A stretch of DNA of 64,000 nucleotides from Terriglobia bacterium (lineage in GTDB: Bacteria > Acidobacteriota > Terriglobia > Acidiferrales > UBA7541), in contig JAIQGC010000027.1 in NCBI GenBank assembly GCA_020072805.1, forward strand, positions 1-64,000, written 5' to 3'. The position numbers and the translations under genes are program-made. A model generated the notes under the pieces. The model was given only the letters and a program-made list of their open reading frames with translations. It did no database searches and was not told the DNA's origin. The first letter of the stretch is position 1. Every line of letters starts with the position of its first letter. Below are positions 27,977 to 38,277 of the stretch, one piece after another.

Positions 27977-30021
27977 GGGCGAGTCCCCGCGGAAGGCGCA
28001 GCCGCGGCGGAAGGCTTTGCCGGCGGGGAGGATTCGAAAATGCTGTGGCCGGTCATCGCCGCGGAACGCTCGATGCCGAAGACGGAAAGGACCGTGGGCG
28101 CGATGTCCGTCAGTGACGGGTGCTCCGCCAGAATTTTGCGGTTGCTCAGCACCACGCCCGGAACTTTGGTGTAGTCCATGCAGTGGTCGCCGCTCCACGG
28201 TTCGGTGTTGTCTTCCATCTCCGCCGCGGGAATGCCGCCGAGAACGCTGTCCCAGCCGACGCGGTAGCCGCGGTTGTAGCCGACAATCAAGTCGGGTGCT
28301 TGCCCCGCCGCCGCGCCGGAGTAAGCTTCCGCGGCAAGGTCCATGCGCGTGATCACCTGCTGCTTATCGCGCGGATCGCGCACGGCCAGCAGCTTGGCCG
28401 CGATTTGCCGCGCCAGCGCTTCTGCTTCCGCGCCGGGATTCACGATGCCGTTTTTCTCCCGCCCGCGCAGATTCACATACAGGCCGTTCAGTCCCAGCCC
28501 GTACGCCCGCGTTTTGCTCCAGTCGGCATCCTTGAAAATATCGCGGCCCGGCCCCGGCGCCGCGCCCGCGCGAAGAATCAGGTAACCGTTTTCCACGAGC
28601 CAGGTATTCAGGTTGAAGGAGCGGCGAAACGGCGCGAAGCCGTGATCGGAAATCACCAGCACGGTGGCGTCCGTTCCGGCGGCTTGCAGGGCTTCGCCCA
28701 GCAGCGTGTCCATCTCCCGGTAATAGCTTTCGATGACGCCGCCGTGCCTGGCGGCCAGCTCGGCGTCGAACGCGGCGAATTGCGGGTCGCCCGCGCGCCA
28801 GAACATATGTCCGTTCTGATCCAGGCTCGAGAAGTAGTAGAAGAAAAGGCCGGAGCGGAAGCGGGCCAGTTCGTGGCGAAAGAGGCGGCACTGCTCATCG
28901 AAAACGGTGCGGGCCTGCTGGAGATATTCGTCGTCGTTGAGCAGGCCGCTGGAAAGCGCTTTGGTGTCCTCGGCGATTCCCTGCGTATGGAAGTAGCCGG
29001 TGTCGCGGGCCAGATCGCGGGAATAATGTTCGGGCGTGGAGATGGGCAGCGCGGGATCGAGCGGGTCAATATTGATGGGCGACACGTAGAGTTCGAATTG
29101 CGGATGGGTCTGCTTCAGATAGAAGCGGCAGATTCCGGAAATGCTTTGCAGGCCGGGAATGAAGGTGAATTTGACGGGCTTCCAGGAGCTCCATTCGCCC
29201 ACGCGGAGAATGAACTGGCCATCGGGAAGGGTGATGCGCGCGGCGGGCTCCGTGGGGTCGCGGTCCACGGTGAAGGGAACGGTGATTTCGGGAGCGTCCT
29301 GGCGCAGGGAATTGGCCGGGCCGTGGAGCACGGCGGTGATGCGGTCACCGGAGAGCTGCACGGGATAGACAACGCCGCCGCTGACGGGGCCGGGAGTGAA
29401 AATGGGATCGTCGGTGTAGAAGGAAAATGTGCCGTAGCCGCCGAGGAGATCGGGCGTGCCCATGCCGGCGAGAGTCTGGCCGTGGCCGGGGACGGGAGGA
29501 AAATTCGAGGGGATGCGAAAGACGGTGACGGGAATCTTGCGTTCGTCGAGAAATTCCCAGAAGGCCTTGCCGTGGCGGAGCAGTTCCACCTTGCCCGCGG
29601 AAATGGGAATGACCCAGTGGCCCAGGCGGAGATTGTGCTCGGGGGCTTTGACTTGGGCGGCGGAAAAGAAGGGAGTGAGCGTGGCGGGATCGCGATGAAT
29701 GAAATCGAAGATGCCGTGGGCGCCGGGACCGGTTCCGGTGATGATGCTGGCCCAGGCCACGGGGCTTTGCGGAGGGATGCTGGTGGCGAGGGGCAGGAAG
29801 CCGCCGCTGGCGGCCAGCGCGGCGAAATGGGGCATTTTCCCGGCGTCCATGAACTGGCGGAGCAGCAGGGGATCCATGCCGTCAATGCCCAGGACGATCA
29901 GTTTTTTCTGCGCGGCATCGGAAGCGTTCCTCTGCGAGCGCGAGCAGGAAGCGGAGAAGGCCGCGGCGAGCAGGGCCGCCGCGGCGAGAGCGATTTTCCA
30001 TGGAGAGTGCCGTTGCATCAT
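27973..30021 (-). CDS. Alkaline phosphatase superfamily / type I phosphodiesterase lipoprotein
   Basis: Lipobox-like 'ALLAAAFSASC', 'LIVLGIDGMDPLLLRQFM', 'SPVAWASIITGTGPGAHGIFDF', 'VISDHGFAPFRRSFNLNTWL', 'GDHCMDYTKVPGVVLSN'; GTGA overlap with downstream gene. Confidence 0.88.
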   Translation of the reverse strand: MMQRHSPWKIALAAAALLAAAFSASCSRSQRNASDAAQKKLIVLGIDGMDPLLLRQFMDAGKMPHFAALAASGGFLPLATSIPPQSPVAWASIITGTGPGAHGIFDFIHRDPATLTPFFSAAQVKAPEHNLRLGHWVIPISAGKVELLRHGKAFWEFLDERKIPVTVFRIPSNFPPVPGHGQTLAGMGTPDLLGGYGTFSFYTDDPIFTPGPVSGGVVYPVQLSGDRITAVLHGPANSLRQDAPEITVPFTVDRDPTEPAARITLPDGQFILRVGEWSSWKPVKFTFIPGLQSISGICRFYLKQTHPQFELYVSPINIDPLDPALPISTPEHYSRDLARDTGYFHTQGIAEDTKALSSGLLNDDEYLQQARTVFDEQCRLFRHELARFRSGLFFYYFSSLDQNGHMFWRAGDPQFAAFDAELAARHGGVIESYYREMDTLLGEALQAAGTDATVLVISDHGFAPFRRSFNLNTWLVENGYLILRAGAAPGPGRDIFKDADWSKTRAYGLGLNGLYVNLRGREKNGIVNPGAEAEALARQIAAKLLAVRDPRDKQQVITRMDLAAEAYSGAAAGQAPDLIVGYNRGYRVGWDSVLGGIPAAEMEDNTEPWSGDHCMDYTKVPGVVLSNRKILAEHPSLTDIAPTVLSVFGIERSAAMTGHSIFESSPPAKPSAAAAPSAGTRP

Positions 30022-30202
30022 TTCCTGGTTATCTACGCGCGGGCGTCGCGCGCGGCGTTCTCCTGCATAAACTCTGAAGGGAGCCCGGCCAGTATAGCAA
30101 AGGGCGCGGGAAAAACTGCCGGGGAATCGCGCAAAAAAAACAAACGGAGCGCGGTGGAAAAGCGCGAAGCGGAATGCTATACAGTGTCACGAGGGCTTGC
30201 GG

Positions 30203-31264
30203 ATGAGATTTCCCGCTGCAAAAAAAATGTGCCGGGCGGCGCTGCTGGCGGCGTTGGCGCTGGCCGCGGCGTTTGGCGCCGCCGCGCAGGCGCAGACGGT
30301 CCCCGCCGGCGCGGACCTGGAGCTGCGGCGTGCGCGCCAGGCGTTCGACGAAGGCGATTGCGCCACGGCGGCGCGCGCCTACGAGGAGGTCCGCCGCGCC
30401 GCACCGGAAACGCGGGAAGCCTGGCGCAACCTGGCGCTGTGCGCGTTTCGTCTGGGAGATCCCCGGCGCGCGCTGGAACTGGCGAGAGAAGCCGCGCAGC
30501 GCTGGCCGCAGGATGGCGAGACGCGCCACGTCCTGGGATTCCTCTATTTTCAGACCGGGCAGGCCGCCCCGGCCATCGCCGAACTTTCCCGCGCGGCCCA
30601 GTTGCTGCCGAAGCGGCACGAGCCGCGCCTGGATCTGGCCATGGCCTATCTCAGCACCGAGCAGTACAAGCCCGCGGGCGATGCCCTGGAGGAAGTGATC
30701 CGGCTGAAGCCGGAGCTGCCGCTGCCGCATATTCTGCTGGGGCGCGTCTATCAGAACAGCAACCGCACGCTGCTGGGCATCCGCGAATTCGAAAAGGCCC
30801 TGGCCCTCGATCCGCGAATTCCGCTGGGGCACTATCATCTCGGCTACGCCTACGAGAGTCTGGGACGCAACGCGGAAGCCATCGCCGAATTTCGCAAGGA
30901 ACTCTCCCTGCACGAAGGCAATAGCGAGGTGCATTACCGCCTGGGACGGGCGCTGCTGGATAGCGGACAGCCTAAAGAATCGCTCGCGGAGTTGCGCCAG
31001 GCGCTGCGGCTGGCGCCGGAAAACGCCGACGCCCAAGTGACCCTGGGGAACGCTCTGCTCGATCTGGGCCGCGCCGCGGAAGCCGTGGAAGAACTGCGGA
31101 AAGCGGCGGCGCTGATGCCGGAAGACCCGCGGCCCTATTTTCTGCTGGCGCGCGCTTACGGAAAACTGCAAAAGAAGGAAGAAGCCGCGCAGGCCATGCG
31201 GCAGTTTGCGGAACTCAAGAAGCGTCAGGGGGCCAAGGGTGGAATGGCATACCGGCCGAACTAA
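30203..31264 (+). CDS. TPR-repeat protein
   Basis: Signal peptide then tandem TPRs ('GHYHLGYAYESLGRNAEAIAEFRKELSLHEGNSEVHYRLGRALL...'). Confidence 0.9.
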   Translation: MRFPAAKKMCRAALLAALALAAAFGAAAQAQTVPAGADLELRRARQAFDEGDCATAARAYEEVRRAAPETREAWRNLALCAFRLGDPRRALELAREAAQRWPQDGETRHVLGFLYFQTGQAAPAIAELSRAAQLLPKRHEPRLDLAMAYLSTEQYKPAGDALEEVIRLKPELPLPHILLGRVYQNSNRTLLGIREFEKALALDPRIPLGHYHLGYAYESLGRNAEAIAEFRKELSLHEGNSEVHYRLGRALLDSGQPKESLAELRQALRLAPENADAQVTLGNALLDLGRAAEAVEELRKAAALMPEDPRPYFLLARAYGKLQKKEEAAQAMRQFAELKKRQGAKGGMAYRPN

Positions 31265-31271
31265 GCGGCGG

Positions 31272-33029
31272 ATGAGCGCAATCGCAGCGGCCGCCGTGAC
31301 GGGCGCGCTGCTGCTGTGCGCGGCTGCGCCCCCGGTGGCAGCGCAGAAGGAAAAAAAGGCCGCGCCGCAAAGGCCGCCGGCCGCATCAGCCCTCTTCACC
31401 GACGTGACCAGCCAGGCGGGAATCAATTTCCATCTCACTTGCGGCAGCAAGGAAAAGCTCTACATCATGGACGCCATGTGCGGCGGCGTGGCGGTCTTCG
31501 ACTATGACAACGATGGCTGGCCGGACATCTATTTCGTGAACGGAGCGACGCTCGATGAGTTCAAGGCGGGCAAGGGCGGAGCGGGCAAGCTCTACCATAA
31601 TAATCACGACGGCACCTTCACCGACGTGACCGAAAAGGCCGGGCTGGGGCGGCCCGGCTGGTGCTTTGGCGCGGCTGTGGGCGACTACGATAATGACGGC
31701 TGGGACGACCTCTACATCACCTGCCTCACCGGCGCGCATCTCTATCACAACAATGGCGACGGGACGTTCACCGACGTGACCGAAAAGGCCGGGGTGGGCA
31801 ATGCCGGGCGCTGGGGTACCAGCGCGGCGTTTGGAGATTACGACCGCGACGGCCATCTTGATTTGTACGTGGCCAACTACGTAGACCTGGACTTGAATAA
31901 TTTGCCGGCATTCGGGAGCACGCCCTTCTGCCAGTATCGCGGCATTCCGGTCTCCTGCGGCCCGCGCGGACTCACCGGCTCGCGCGACCGTCTTTATCAC
32001 AACAACGGCGATGGCACTTTCACCGACGTGACCGAGAAGATGGGCATCGACGCCGATTCGTACTACGGCCTGGGCGTCATCTGGGCGGACTACGATGGCG
32101 ACGGCTGGCCGGACGTCTATGTGGCCAACGACTCCTCGCCGAGCCTGCTCTACCACAACAATGAGGGGAAATCGTTCACCGAGACGGCCCTGACCGCGGG
32201 CGTGGCCGTTAGCAGCGATGGGCGCGAGCAGGCCGGCATGGGCGTGGACTTCGGCGACTACGATAACGACGGCTGGCCGGACCTGGTCAAGACCAATTTT
32301 TCCGACGACGCCAACAACCTCTATCACAACAACGGCGACGGCACGTTTGACGACCGCGCCGGTGCGGCCGGCTTTGGCGCCGTGAGCATCCCTTTCCTAG
32401 CCTTCGGCGTGCGCTTCCTGGATTACGACAACGACGGCTGGAAGGATATTTTCGTGGCCGATGGGCACGTGAACCCGCAGGTGGATGAGCATCCCCTGGG
32501 GATTACCTACGCGCAGCGGCCGCTGCTCTTCCACAACCTGGGCAAGGGGAAATTCGCGGAGATCGGGTTGCAGGCCGGGCCGGCGCTGCGCGAGCGGCGC
32601 GTCAGCCGAGGGCTGGCGGTGGCCGATTTCTGGAACGACGGAGCGCTGGGCGTGCTGCTGACCAATCTCGACGGTTCGCCTACGCTGCTTCGAAATACGG
32701 CCAAGCCGCGCGGGCATTGGCTGCGGCTGAAACTGGTGGGGACGCGCTCGAACCGCGATGGCTTTGGGGCGCGGGTGGAGATTGTAGCGGGCGGACTGAA
32801 GCAGGTGGACGAGGTGCGCGCCAACAGCAGCTACCTCTCCGCCAGCGATGCGCGGGTTCATTTCGGGCTGGGCCCGGCCACGCGGGTGGAGGAACTGGTG
32901 GTGCGCTGGTCTTCTGGGTTGGTGGAGAAGAGGACCGGGTTGGATGTGGATAAAGAAGTGGTGGTTCGGGAGGGGGAGGGGCAGGCGGTGAGCTCCCAGG
33001 CGGAAGAGGGTGGCCAATCCAGGCCATGA
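31272..33029 (+). CDS. CRTAC1-family protein: FG-GAP/VCBS repeats plus ASPIC/UnbV C-terminus
   Basis: Repeats 'GVAVFDYDNDGWPDIYFVNGAT..LYHNNHDGTFTDVTEKAGLG', C-term 'LRLKLVGTRSNRDGFGARVEIVAGG..VRANSSYLSASDARVHFGLG'. Confidence 0.93.
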   Translation: MSAIAAAAVTGALLLCAAAPPVAAQKEKKAAPQRPPAASALFTDVTSQAGINFHLTCGSKEKLYIMDAMCGGVAVFDYDNDGWPDIYFVNGATLDEFKAGKGGAGKLYHNNHDGTFTDVTEKAGLGRPGWCFGAAVGDYDNDGWDDLYITCLTGAHLYHNNGDGTFTDVTEKAGVGNAGRWGTSAAFGDYDRDGHLDLYVANYVDLDLNNLPAFGSTPFCQYRGIPVSCGPRGLTGSRDRLYHNNGDGTFTDVTEKMGIDADSYYGLGVIWADYDGDGWPDVYVANDSSPSLLYHNNEGKSFTETALTAGVAVSSDGREQAGMGVDFGDYDNDGWPDLVKTNFSDDANNLYHNNGDGTFDDRAGAAGFGAVSIPFLAFGVRFLDYDNDGWKDIFVADGHVNPQVDEHPLGITYAQRPLLFHNLGKGKFAEIGLQAGPALRERRVSRGLAVADFWNDGALGVLLTNLDGSPTLLRNTAKPRGHWLRLKLVGTRSNRDGFGARVEIVAGGLKQVDEVRANSSYLSASDARVHFGLGPATRVEELVVRWSSGLVEKRTGLDVDKEVVVREGEGQAVSSQAEEGGQSRP

Positions 33030-33077
33030 GCAGCGGGTGGGGCGGGGATAGGCGCTGCGGCGCAAATATCAAACTAA

Positions 33078-33203
33078 AGATACCCGAACATCAGATATGG
33101 GTATCTGTATGATTCCAGATACCCATAAAAAAGATTAAAAAAGTGTTGACACGAGGATTTGAGTTGTAGAAGATGCCTGTACCACAGGGTAGGGGTACCC
33201 TGT
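33078..33203. promoter_or_regulatory. Palindrome-rich putative operator/promoter region of the downstream TonB receptor
   Basis: tatgggtatctg-tatgattc-cagatacccata (33096-33127, perfect 12-nt arms), cagata-tggg-tatctg (33092-33107), acagggta-gggg-taccctgt (33184-33203), TTGACA between them. Confidence 0.6.
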
Positions 33204-33267
33204 ACGTCCGTACAAATCGAGTGTTTTACCCGTTTTTCGAGATGCACAACTTTTACGGGGGTGAAAG

Positions 33268-36200
33268 ATGATTTTTTCAAACCGCAGCTTGGTGGCCTGT
33301 GTTTGTTTGCTGGCTGCCATTTTTGCCGTTGCCGTTGTGCCTGCCAGCGCGCAGGTGCAGAACGTGATTTTGACCGGCACAGTCATGGACCCGCAGGGTG
33401 CGGCCGTGGCTAATGCCGAGGTGGTAGCGACCAACACCGCGACCAACGTTTCAACGACCGCGAAGACCAACGCGGAAGGCGCCTACCGCATCACGGAACT
33501 GCCGGTGGGCAACTACAAGATTACGGTTAGCGCGACGGGGTTCAAGAAGGCGATCAAGGGTGATGTATACCTCAGCGCGGGGTCCATCCAGCGCGCGGAC
33601 ATCACGCTGACCATCGGGCAGCAGGCCGAAACGGTGATGGTCGAGGCCGGCGCGGTGACGGTGCAGACCGACGACTCGCGGCTGACCAGTAACATTGATG
33701 CCAGCCAGGTTTCCAGCATGCCCTTGAACGGGCGCAACGTGTTCGACCTGATGCAGCTGGCCCCTGGAGCAGTCAATGCGGACGGCGTATCGTTCGAAAA
33801 CGGCCACAATACGGTGGTCAACGGATTGCGGCCGAACTTCAACGGCTTCCTGATCAACGGCTCGTCGGACAAGGGCCTGAGCGGCGGCATCACGACAGTG
33901 CCCAACGCGGATATCGTGCAGGAATTCCAGGAATTGACGCTGAACATGTCCGCGCAGTATGGCAACAGCGCGGGCGGCGTTGTTAACGTGGTAACCAAGT
34001 CGGGCGGCAACGACATCCACGGCAGCGCGTATGAGTTCGTGCGCAACGACAAGTTCGACGCCAATGACTTCTTCCGCAAGTCCTCGGGGGATCCCACGCT
34101 GGCCGACAAGCCTTCGAAACTGCGCTTTAATCAGTTCGGCGGCACCCTGACCGGGCCGATCATGAAGGACAAGTTGTTCTTCACGGCGTCCTTCCAGGGC
34201 GAGCGCTTTAATACCGCCGCTGTGCCATCGCCGATTACTTCGGAATCGCCAGAGTGGCGCCAGGCGGTCATCGCCGGCTTGCCGAATTCTACAGCAGCGC
34301 TGATCTATCAGAATTTTCCGACCACCAGCCCTGGCAATCCCAGCGGGCCCAATGCGGTTGATTTAACGACGTATGTCGGCGGTGCAAGCAAGTTTGCATC
34401 GCTCATGTGTCCGGATAACTACCCTATAGGTTTCGGTCAGATTGCCGCCAAATTCCAGGCGCTTTTCGGCGTCCTGGCGAGCGACGATTTCAGTACGGCA
34501 GGGCCAAGTGGTGCGGCTTGTAGCGTAACGCCTTCGCTGCAGGCAGGATCTGTGACGAATCGCACCATGCCATTCCTGAACGACAATGTGGTCGTCTTTG
34601 GGTCGCAGGTGCAAGGCAATCTGTTCAACGGCAATGAGTGGTCCGGACGCGTTGACTGGGTCCATAAGAATGACCGCGTCTTCGGTGAATACTACTGGCT
34701 GCATTCTTCGGATGGTTTTGGGCCATTCAACGCCAGCAGCAGTATTCACGGCTTCACCAACCCTGTGAAGACGGCATCTCCCAACATGCAGTTGAGCTGG
34801 GTGCACACAATCAGCCCGAACTGGGTCAACGAAGCGAAGGCCGGCTATTCGCTGGGCCGCGTTGACATCACTGTGGCGAATCCTGGGGTACCGGCCATCG
34901 GTTTTGACGACGGATCGGCGGGTTTCGGCTCCTATAATGGCTATCCCCAGACGTTCCACGAGAACATCTATACGTATGGAGACATGATGTCGTTCCAGAA
35001 GGGCAAGCACGCGCTAAAGGTGGGTGTGGACTTCCGGCGCAACATCGAAAACAGCGAATTCAACGTGGCTCGCCCGTCCTACTACTTCTTCGACCAACTC
35101 TACTTTGCCGCGGATGCTCCCTACGGCATGGCCGCGGGCGTGGACCCTGGCTTCGTAAGTTCTCAACCGGCGCAACTGTCCAGCAACGTGCGCCACTGGC
35201 GCAACCTGGAGATGGGCGCCTTCTTCCAGGATGACTGGAAGGTAAGCCGCAAGCTGACGCTCAACTTGGGCATCCGCTATGACCTCTATACCCGGCACAC
35301 CGAGAAGATGGGCAAGGTCACCACGTTCCTGCCCGGACCGGGATGCCAGTATCCGGCCAACGGCTACTGCGCCGATTGGGTCCTGAACGCTAACATTCCA
35401 TCCGGAAATCCGGGTTGCGACACGCCGGAACAGATGGCCAAGAACGTCCTGGCCGGAGTCTGCGGCCCGGGTGGATTCGCAGTGGCCAACAGCCTGGGTG
35501 CCGGAAACCACAAGAACTTTGGTCCGCGTGCCGGGTTTGCGTATGACCCGTGGGGGAACGGCAAGACGGCCATCCGCGGCGGATTCGGGCTCTCGTATGA
35601 GGGAACGCTTTACAATCCGCTTTCAAACTCACGCTGGAATCCGCCGTACTACTCTTTCAACGGCGTAGCCAATGCCCTTGGAGGGGATGTCAATGCAGTC
35701 GTCTACGGTCCGACGGCCTATGCAGGAAATGTGGCTGACTGCGCTCCGGCAATATTTGACCTAGGTGGAAACGTTATTGGCGGCACGAATTGTACTCCCA
35801 GCGGGGTGGCACCGACGTACACAGGTGCGGGTGCCAACCCGGGAATCGGGACTGGAAGCCAGTCCGTGGGGAACATCCAAGGCTACAACTCGTGGAACAG
35901 CAACTTCGCCAACCTGACGGGTATCGTTTGGCCGTCTGGTCTGCGCGATCCGCTGGTGCTGAACTACTACTTCGGCTTCCAGCGGGAAATCATGGCCAAG
36001 ACCACGATCGAAGTAAACTACGTGGGCACGCAGGGACGCCATCTGTTCCGTGCAGAGCAGGCCAACCGGTTGCCGGGTAATCGCCTGGGTGCCGGAACTC
36101 AGGTGACCGACGCGTTTGGCCGGGTTCTGACCGGCTTCGGTCACCGATACCTAAACCCCAACTATGGTCGTCTGCGCGTATGGGAGAACGTCAGCAAGTC

Positions 36201-37044
36201 GTGGTACAGCGGTTTGCAGGCGTCCGTGAAGCACCAGATGAGCCATGGGCTGGCGGCCAACTTCAACTACACGTGGAGCCACTCGATTGACACTGGATCG
36301 GACTGGCACAGCGGTGCAACTTCGGCTAATGGCGCGGCGGCGGGCGACGGCTATTCACTCGACCCGACGATGCCCATGCTGGACAAGGGCAACTCAACGT
36401 TCGATGTCCGGCACCGCGTAACCCTCAACTACATCTATGAGATTCCCTATGGAAAAGATCAGAAGGGGCTCATGCACAAAGTGCTGGGCGGCTGGCAGTG
36501 GAACGGCCTCTGGTCGTTCCAGACCGGCGCGCACTTCACTCCCTATTGCGGCCGCAACGCTAACCGTTGCGACTTCAACTATGACGGCGAGCGCAACGAC
36601 CGGCCGGACGTGCTGGTTGGCAATACCTACAATCCCAGCCGTGACCAGTGGGCCAATGGCTGGTTCGCCGGATCGGGGATGTCAGCATGGTGCGGGACCA
36701 TTGATGGCAGCGGCAACGCCGTCCCTGGCGCCTGCAGTGCGGCAACGTCATTCTTCCAGACACCGTGCGTAGGTTGCGACGGAAACCTGGGACGGAATAC
36801 GTTCACCGGACCGGGGCAGTGGAGCACGGACGAATCGCTGCTGAAGAACTTGAAGCTGACGGAGCGGTTCAACGTGCAATTCCGCTTCGAAGTATTCAAC
36901 GCCATGAACCGCGCCAACTTCAAGCTGCCCAGCAGCTCGACGGGGGCCAACTATGCCAACCGGATCAACAGCGGCAACTTCGGTCAGTCCGCGGGGACGT
37001 TCTCGCCGCGCCTGATGCAGTTTGGGTTGAAGCTGCTCTGGTAA
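33268..37044 (+). CDS. TonB-dependent receptor, Oar-like, with N-terminal carboxypeptidase regulatory-like domain
   Basis: 'GTVMDPQGAAVANAEVVATNTATNVSTTAKTNAEGAYRITELPVGNYKITVSATGFKKA', plug 'GRNVFDLMQLAPGAVN', barrel to 'RLMQFGLKLLW'. Confidence 0.93.
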   Translation: MIFSNRSLVACVCLLAAIFAVAVVPASAQVQNVILTGTVMDPQGAAVANAEVVATNTATNVSTTAKTNAEGAYRITELPVGNYKITVSATGFKKAIKGDVYLSAGSIQRADITLTIGQQAETVMVEAGAVTVQTDDSRLTSNIDASQVSSMPLNGRNVFDLMQLAPGAVNADGVSFENGHNTVVNGLRPNFNGFLINGSSDKGLSGGITTVPNADIVQEFQELTLNMSAQYGNSAGGVVNVVTKSGGNDIHGSAYEFVRNDKFDANDFFRKSSGDPTLADKPSKLRFNQFGGTLTGPIMKDKLFFTASFQGERFNTAAVPSPITSESPEWRQAVIAGLPNSTAALIYQNFPTTSPGNPSGPNAVDLTTYVGGASKFASLMCPDNYPIGFGQIAAKFQALFGVLASDDFSTAGPSGAACSVTPSLQAGSVTNRTMPFLNDNVVVFGSQVQGNLFNGNEWSGRVDWVHKNDRVFGEYYWLHSSDGFGPFNASSSIHGFTNPVKTASPNMQLSWVHTISPNWVNEAKAGYSLGRVDITVANPGVPAIGFDDGSAGFGSYNGYPQTFHENIYTYGDMMSFQKGKHALKVGVDFRRNIENSEFNVARPSYYFFDQLYFAADAPYGMAAGVDPGFVSSQPAQLSSNVRHWRNLEMGAFFQDDWKVSRKLTLNLGIRYDLYTRHTEKMGKVTTFLPGPGCQYPANGYCADWVLNANIPSGNPGCDTPEQMAKNVLAGVCGPGGFAVANSLGAGNHKNFGPRAGFAYDPWGNGKTAIRGGFGLSYEGTLYNPLSNSRWNPPYYSFNGVANALGGDVNAVVYGPTAYAGNVADCAPAIFDLGGNVIGGTNCTPSGVAPTYTGAGANPGIGTGSQSVGNIQGYNSWNSNFANLTGIVWPSGLRDPLVLNYYFGFQREIMAKTTIEVNYVGTQGRHLFRAEQANRLPGNRLGAGTQVTDAFGRVLTGFGHRYLNPNYGRLRVWENVSKSWYSGLQASVKHQMSHGLAANFNYTWSHSIDTGSDWHSGATSANGAAAGDGYSLDPTMPMLDKGNSTFDVRHRVTLNYIYEIPYGKDQKGLMHKVLGGWQWNGLWSFQTGAHFTPYCGRNANRCDFNYDGERNDRPDVLVGNTYNPSRDQWANGWFAGSGMSAWCGTIDGSGNAVPGACSAATSFFQTPCVGCDGNLGRNTFTGPGQWSTDESLLKNLKLTERFNVQFRFEVFNAMNRANFKLPSSSTGANYANRINSGNFGQSAGTFSPRLMQFGLKLLW

Positions 37045-37066
37045 TCGGCTAAGCAAACAGGAGTCG

Positions 37067-37096
37067 GGGCCCGGCGGCGACGCCGGGCCCTTTTTC
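37067..37096 (+). terminator. Rho-independent terminator
   Basis: gggcccggcg-gcga-cgccgggccc followed by ttttt, 22 nt after the TonB receptor stop. Confidence 0.93.
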
Positions 37097-37164
37097 ATTT
37101 CAGGTTGGCTGTGGCGGACGGGGAGTGTGGTAGGCTCGGCGCGAAGGCGGCGCGGATAGCCGCT

Positions 37165-37225
37165 TGGGGATGGATTGCGGGTCCATCGATGGTTGAGATC
37201 CTTCGCTTCGCTCAGGATGACAAAT
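37165..37225. repeat. Interspersed repeat fragment ('gagatccttcgcttcgctcaggatgacaaatc')
   Basis: Resembles the gtcatcccgagc...gagggatct-type element seen at 23337 and 38278. Confidence 0.5.
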
Positions 37226-37243
37226 CGTGAAACGGGTGTGGGC

Positions 37244-38254
37244 ATGAATGGCGATGCAGGACGATGGGGCAGGATTGCGGTTTGGGCAGGATGGCGGCTG
37301 CTAGCGCTGCTGGTGGTGTGCGCGGGAGGGGTGCGGGCGCAGGAGGAGGGAAATATTGCCGGGCAGATCGTCCTGGAAAACGCGCAGATGGCGGATGTGC
37401 GCATGGATGTGGTGCTGGAGGGGCGTGGGTCGATTGTGAGCAGGACGGTCAGCGATAACGAGGGCAAGTTCGAGTTTTTGCAGCTGCCCGCGAATACCTA
37501 TTATGTGGTGGTGGAGGCGGAGGGGTACCAGCCGGTGCGGATGACGGCGGCGGTGAATCCGACGGTGATACCCACCACCTATGTGCGCGTAATGCTGCGG
37601 CGGAAGGCGCTGGAGCGCGCGGCGGAAGAGGCGCGGTGGGGCAGCGTGGACGTGGCCGAACTGGAGAAAAAATATCCGCCGGAGGTGAGGAAGGAGTACG
37701 AGGCGGGGCAGAAGGCCGAAGCGCGCGGGGAGAACGCGGCGGCGATGGGGCACTATGAGGCGGCGCTGCGGATTGCGCCGGGGTTTTATCCGGCCCGGAC
37801 GAGTTTGGGTTACCGCAAGATGCAGCAGGGGGATTTTTCCGGGGCGGAGGAGGAGTTCCGGCGGGTGCTGGAGGCGAGCGGGAGGAACGCGGAGGCATCC
37901 ATTTTTCTGGGCAACGTGCTGTATCTGACGCACCGGGATGAAGAGGCGCGCAAAGCGCTGGAGGCCGGGCTGCGGCTGGCGCCGTTTTCGGCGCTGGGGC
38001 ATTGCCTGAACGGGCAGGTGCTGGCGCGGCTGGGGGAGAAGGCGCTGGCGGAGCGGGAATTGAAGGCGGCGCGGGAGTTTGATCCGCGGATGCCGCAGGC
38101 GGCGATGGCGCTGGGGACGTTTTATTTGCAGGCGGGGCGGCAGAGCGAGGCGGTGGCGGTGTTCGAGGCGTTTCTGAAACAGTTTCCCAAGGATCCGGCC
38201 GCAGCGAAAGTGCGTGAAGCATTGGCGCGGCTGAAGCAGACGGATAAGCCGTAG
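37244..38254 (+). CDS. Carboxypeptidase-regulatory-like domain plus TPR protein
   Basis: 'NIAGQIVLENAQMADVRMDVVLEGRGSIVSRTVSDNEGKFEFLQLPANTYYVVVEAEGYQP' then TPRs. Confidence 0.85.
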   Translation: MNGDAGRWGRIAVWAGWRLLALLVVCAGGVRAQEEGNIAGQIVLENAQMADVRMDVVLEGRGSIVSRTVSDNEGKFEFLQLPANTYYVVVEAEGYQPVRMTAAVNPTVIPTTYVRVMLRRKALERAAEEARWGSVDVAELEKKYPPEVRKEYEAGQKAEARGENAAAMGHYEAALRIAPGFYPARTSLGYRKMQQGDFSGAEEEFRRVLEASGRNAEASIFLGNVLYLTHRDEEARKALEAGLRLAPFSALGHCLNGQVLARLGEKALAERELKAAREFDPRMPQAAMALGTFYLQAGRQSEAVAVFEAFLKQFPKDPAAAKVREALARLKQTDKP

Positions 38255-38277
38255 CAGGCTGCTGAAAAAGTCCTCTT

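Noticed and set aside
28120-30924. 934-aa plus-strand ORF, and similar long antisense ORFs at 46888-49779, 1445-2860, 4839-6779, 29-31 kb and elsewhere
   Set aside because: All overlap well-supported genes on the opposite strand or in another frame; composition is typical of shadow ORFs in high-GC DNA.
33096-33127. 12-nt-arm hairpin as terminator of the CRTAC1 gene
   Set aside because: Followed by A-rich, not T-rich, sequence on the + strand; location upstream of a receptor gene fits an operator better.
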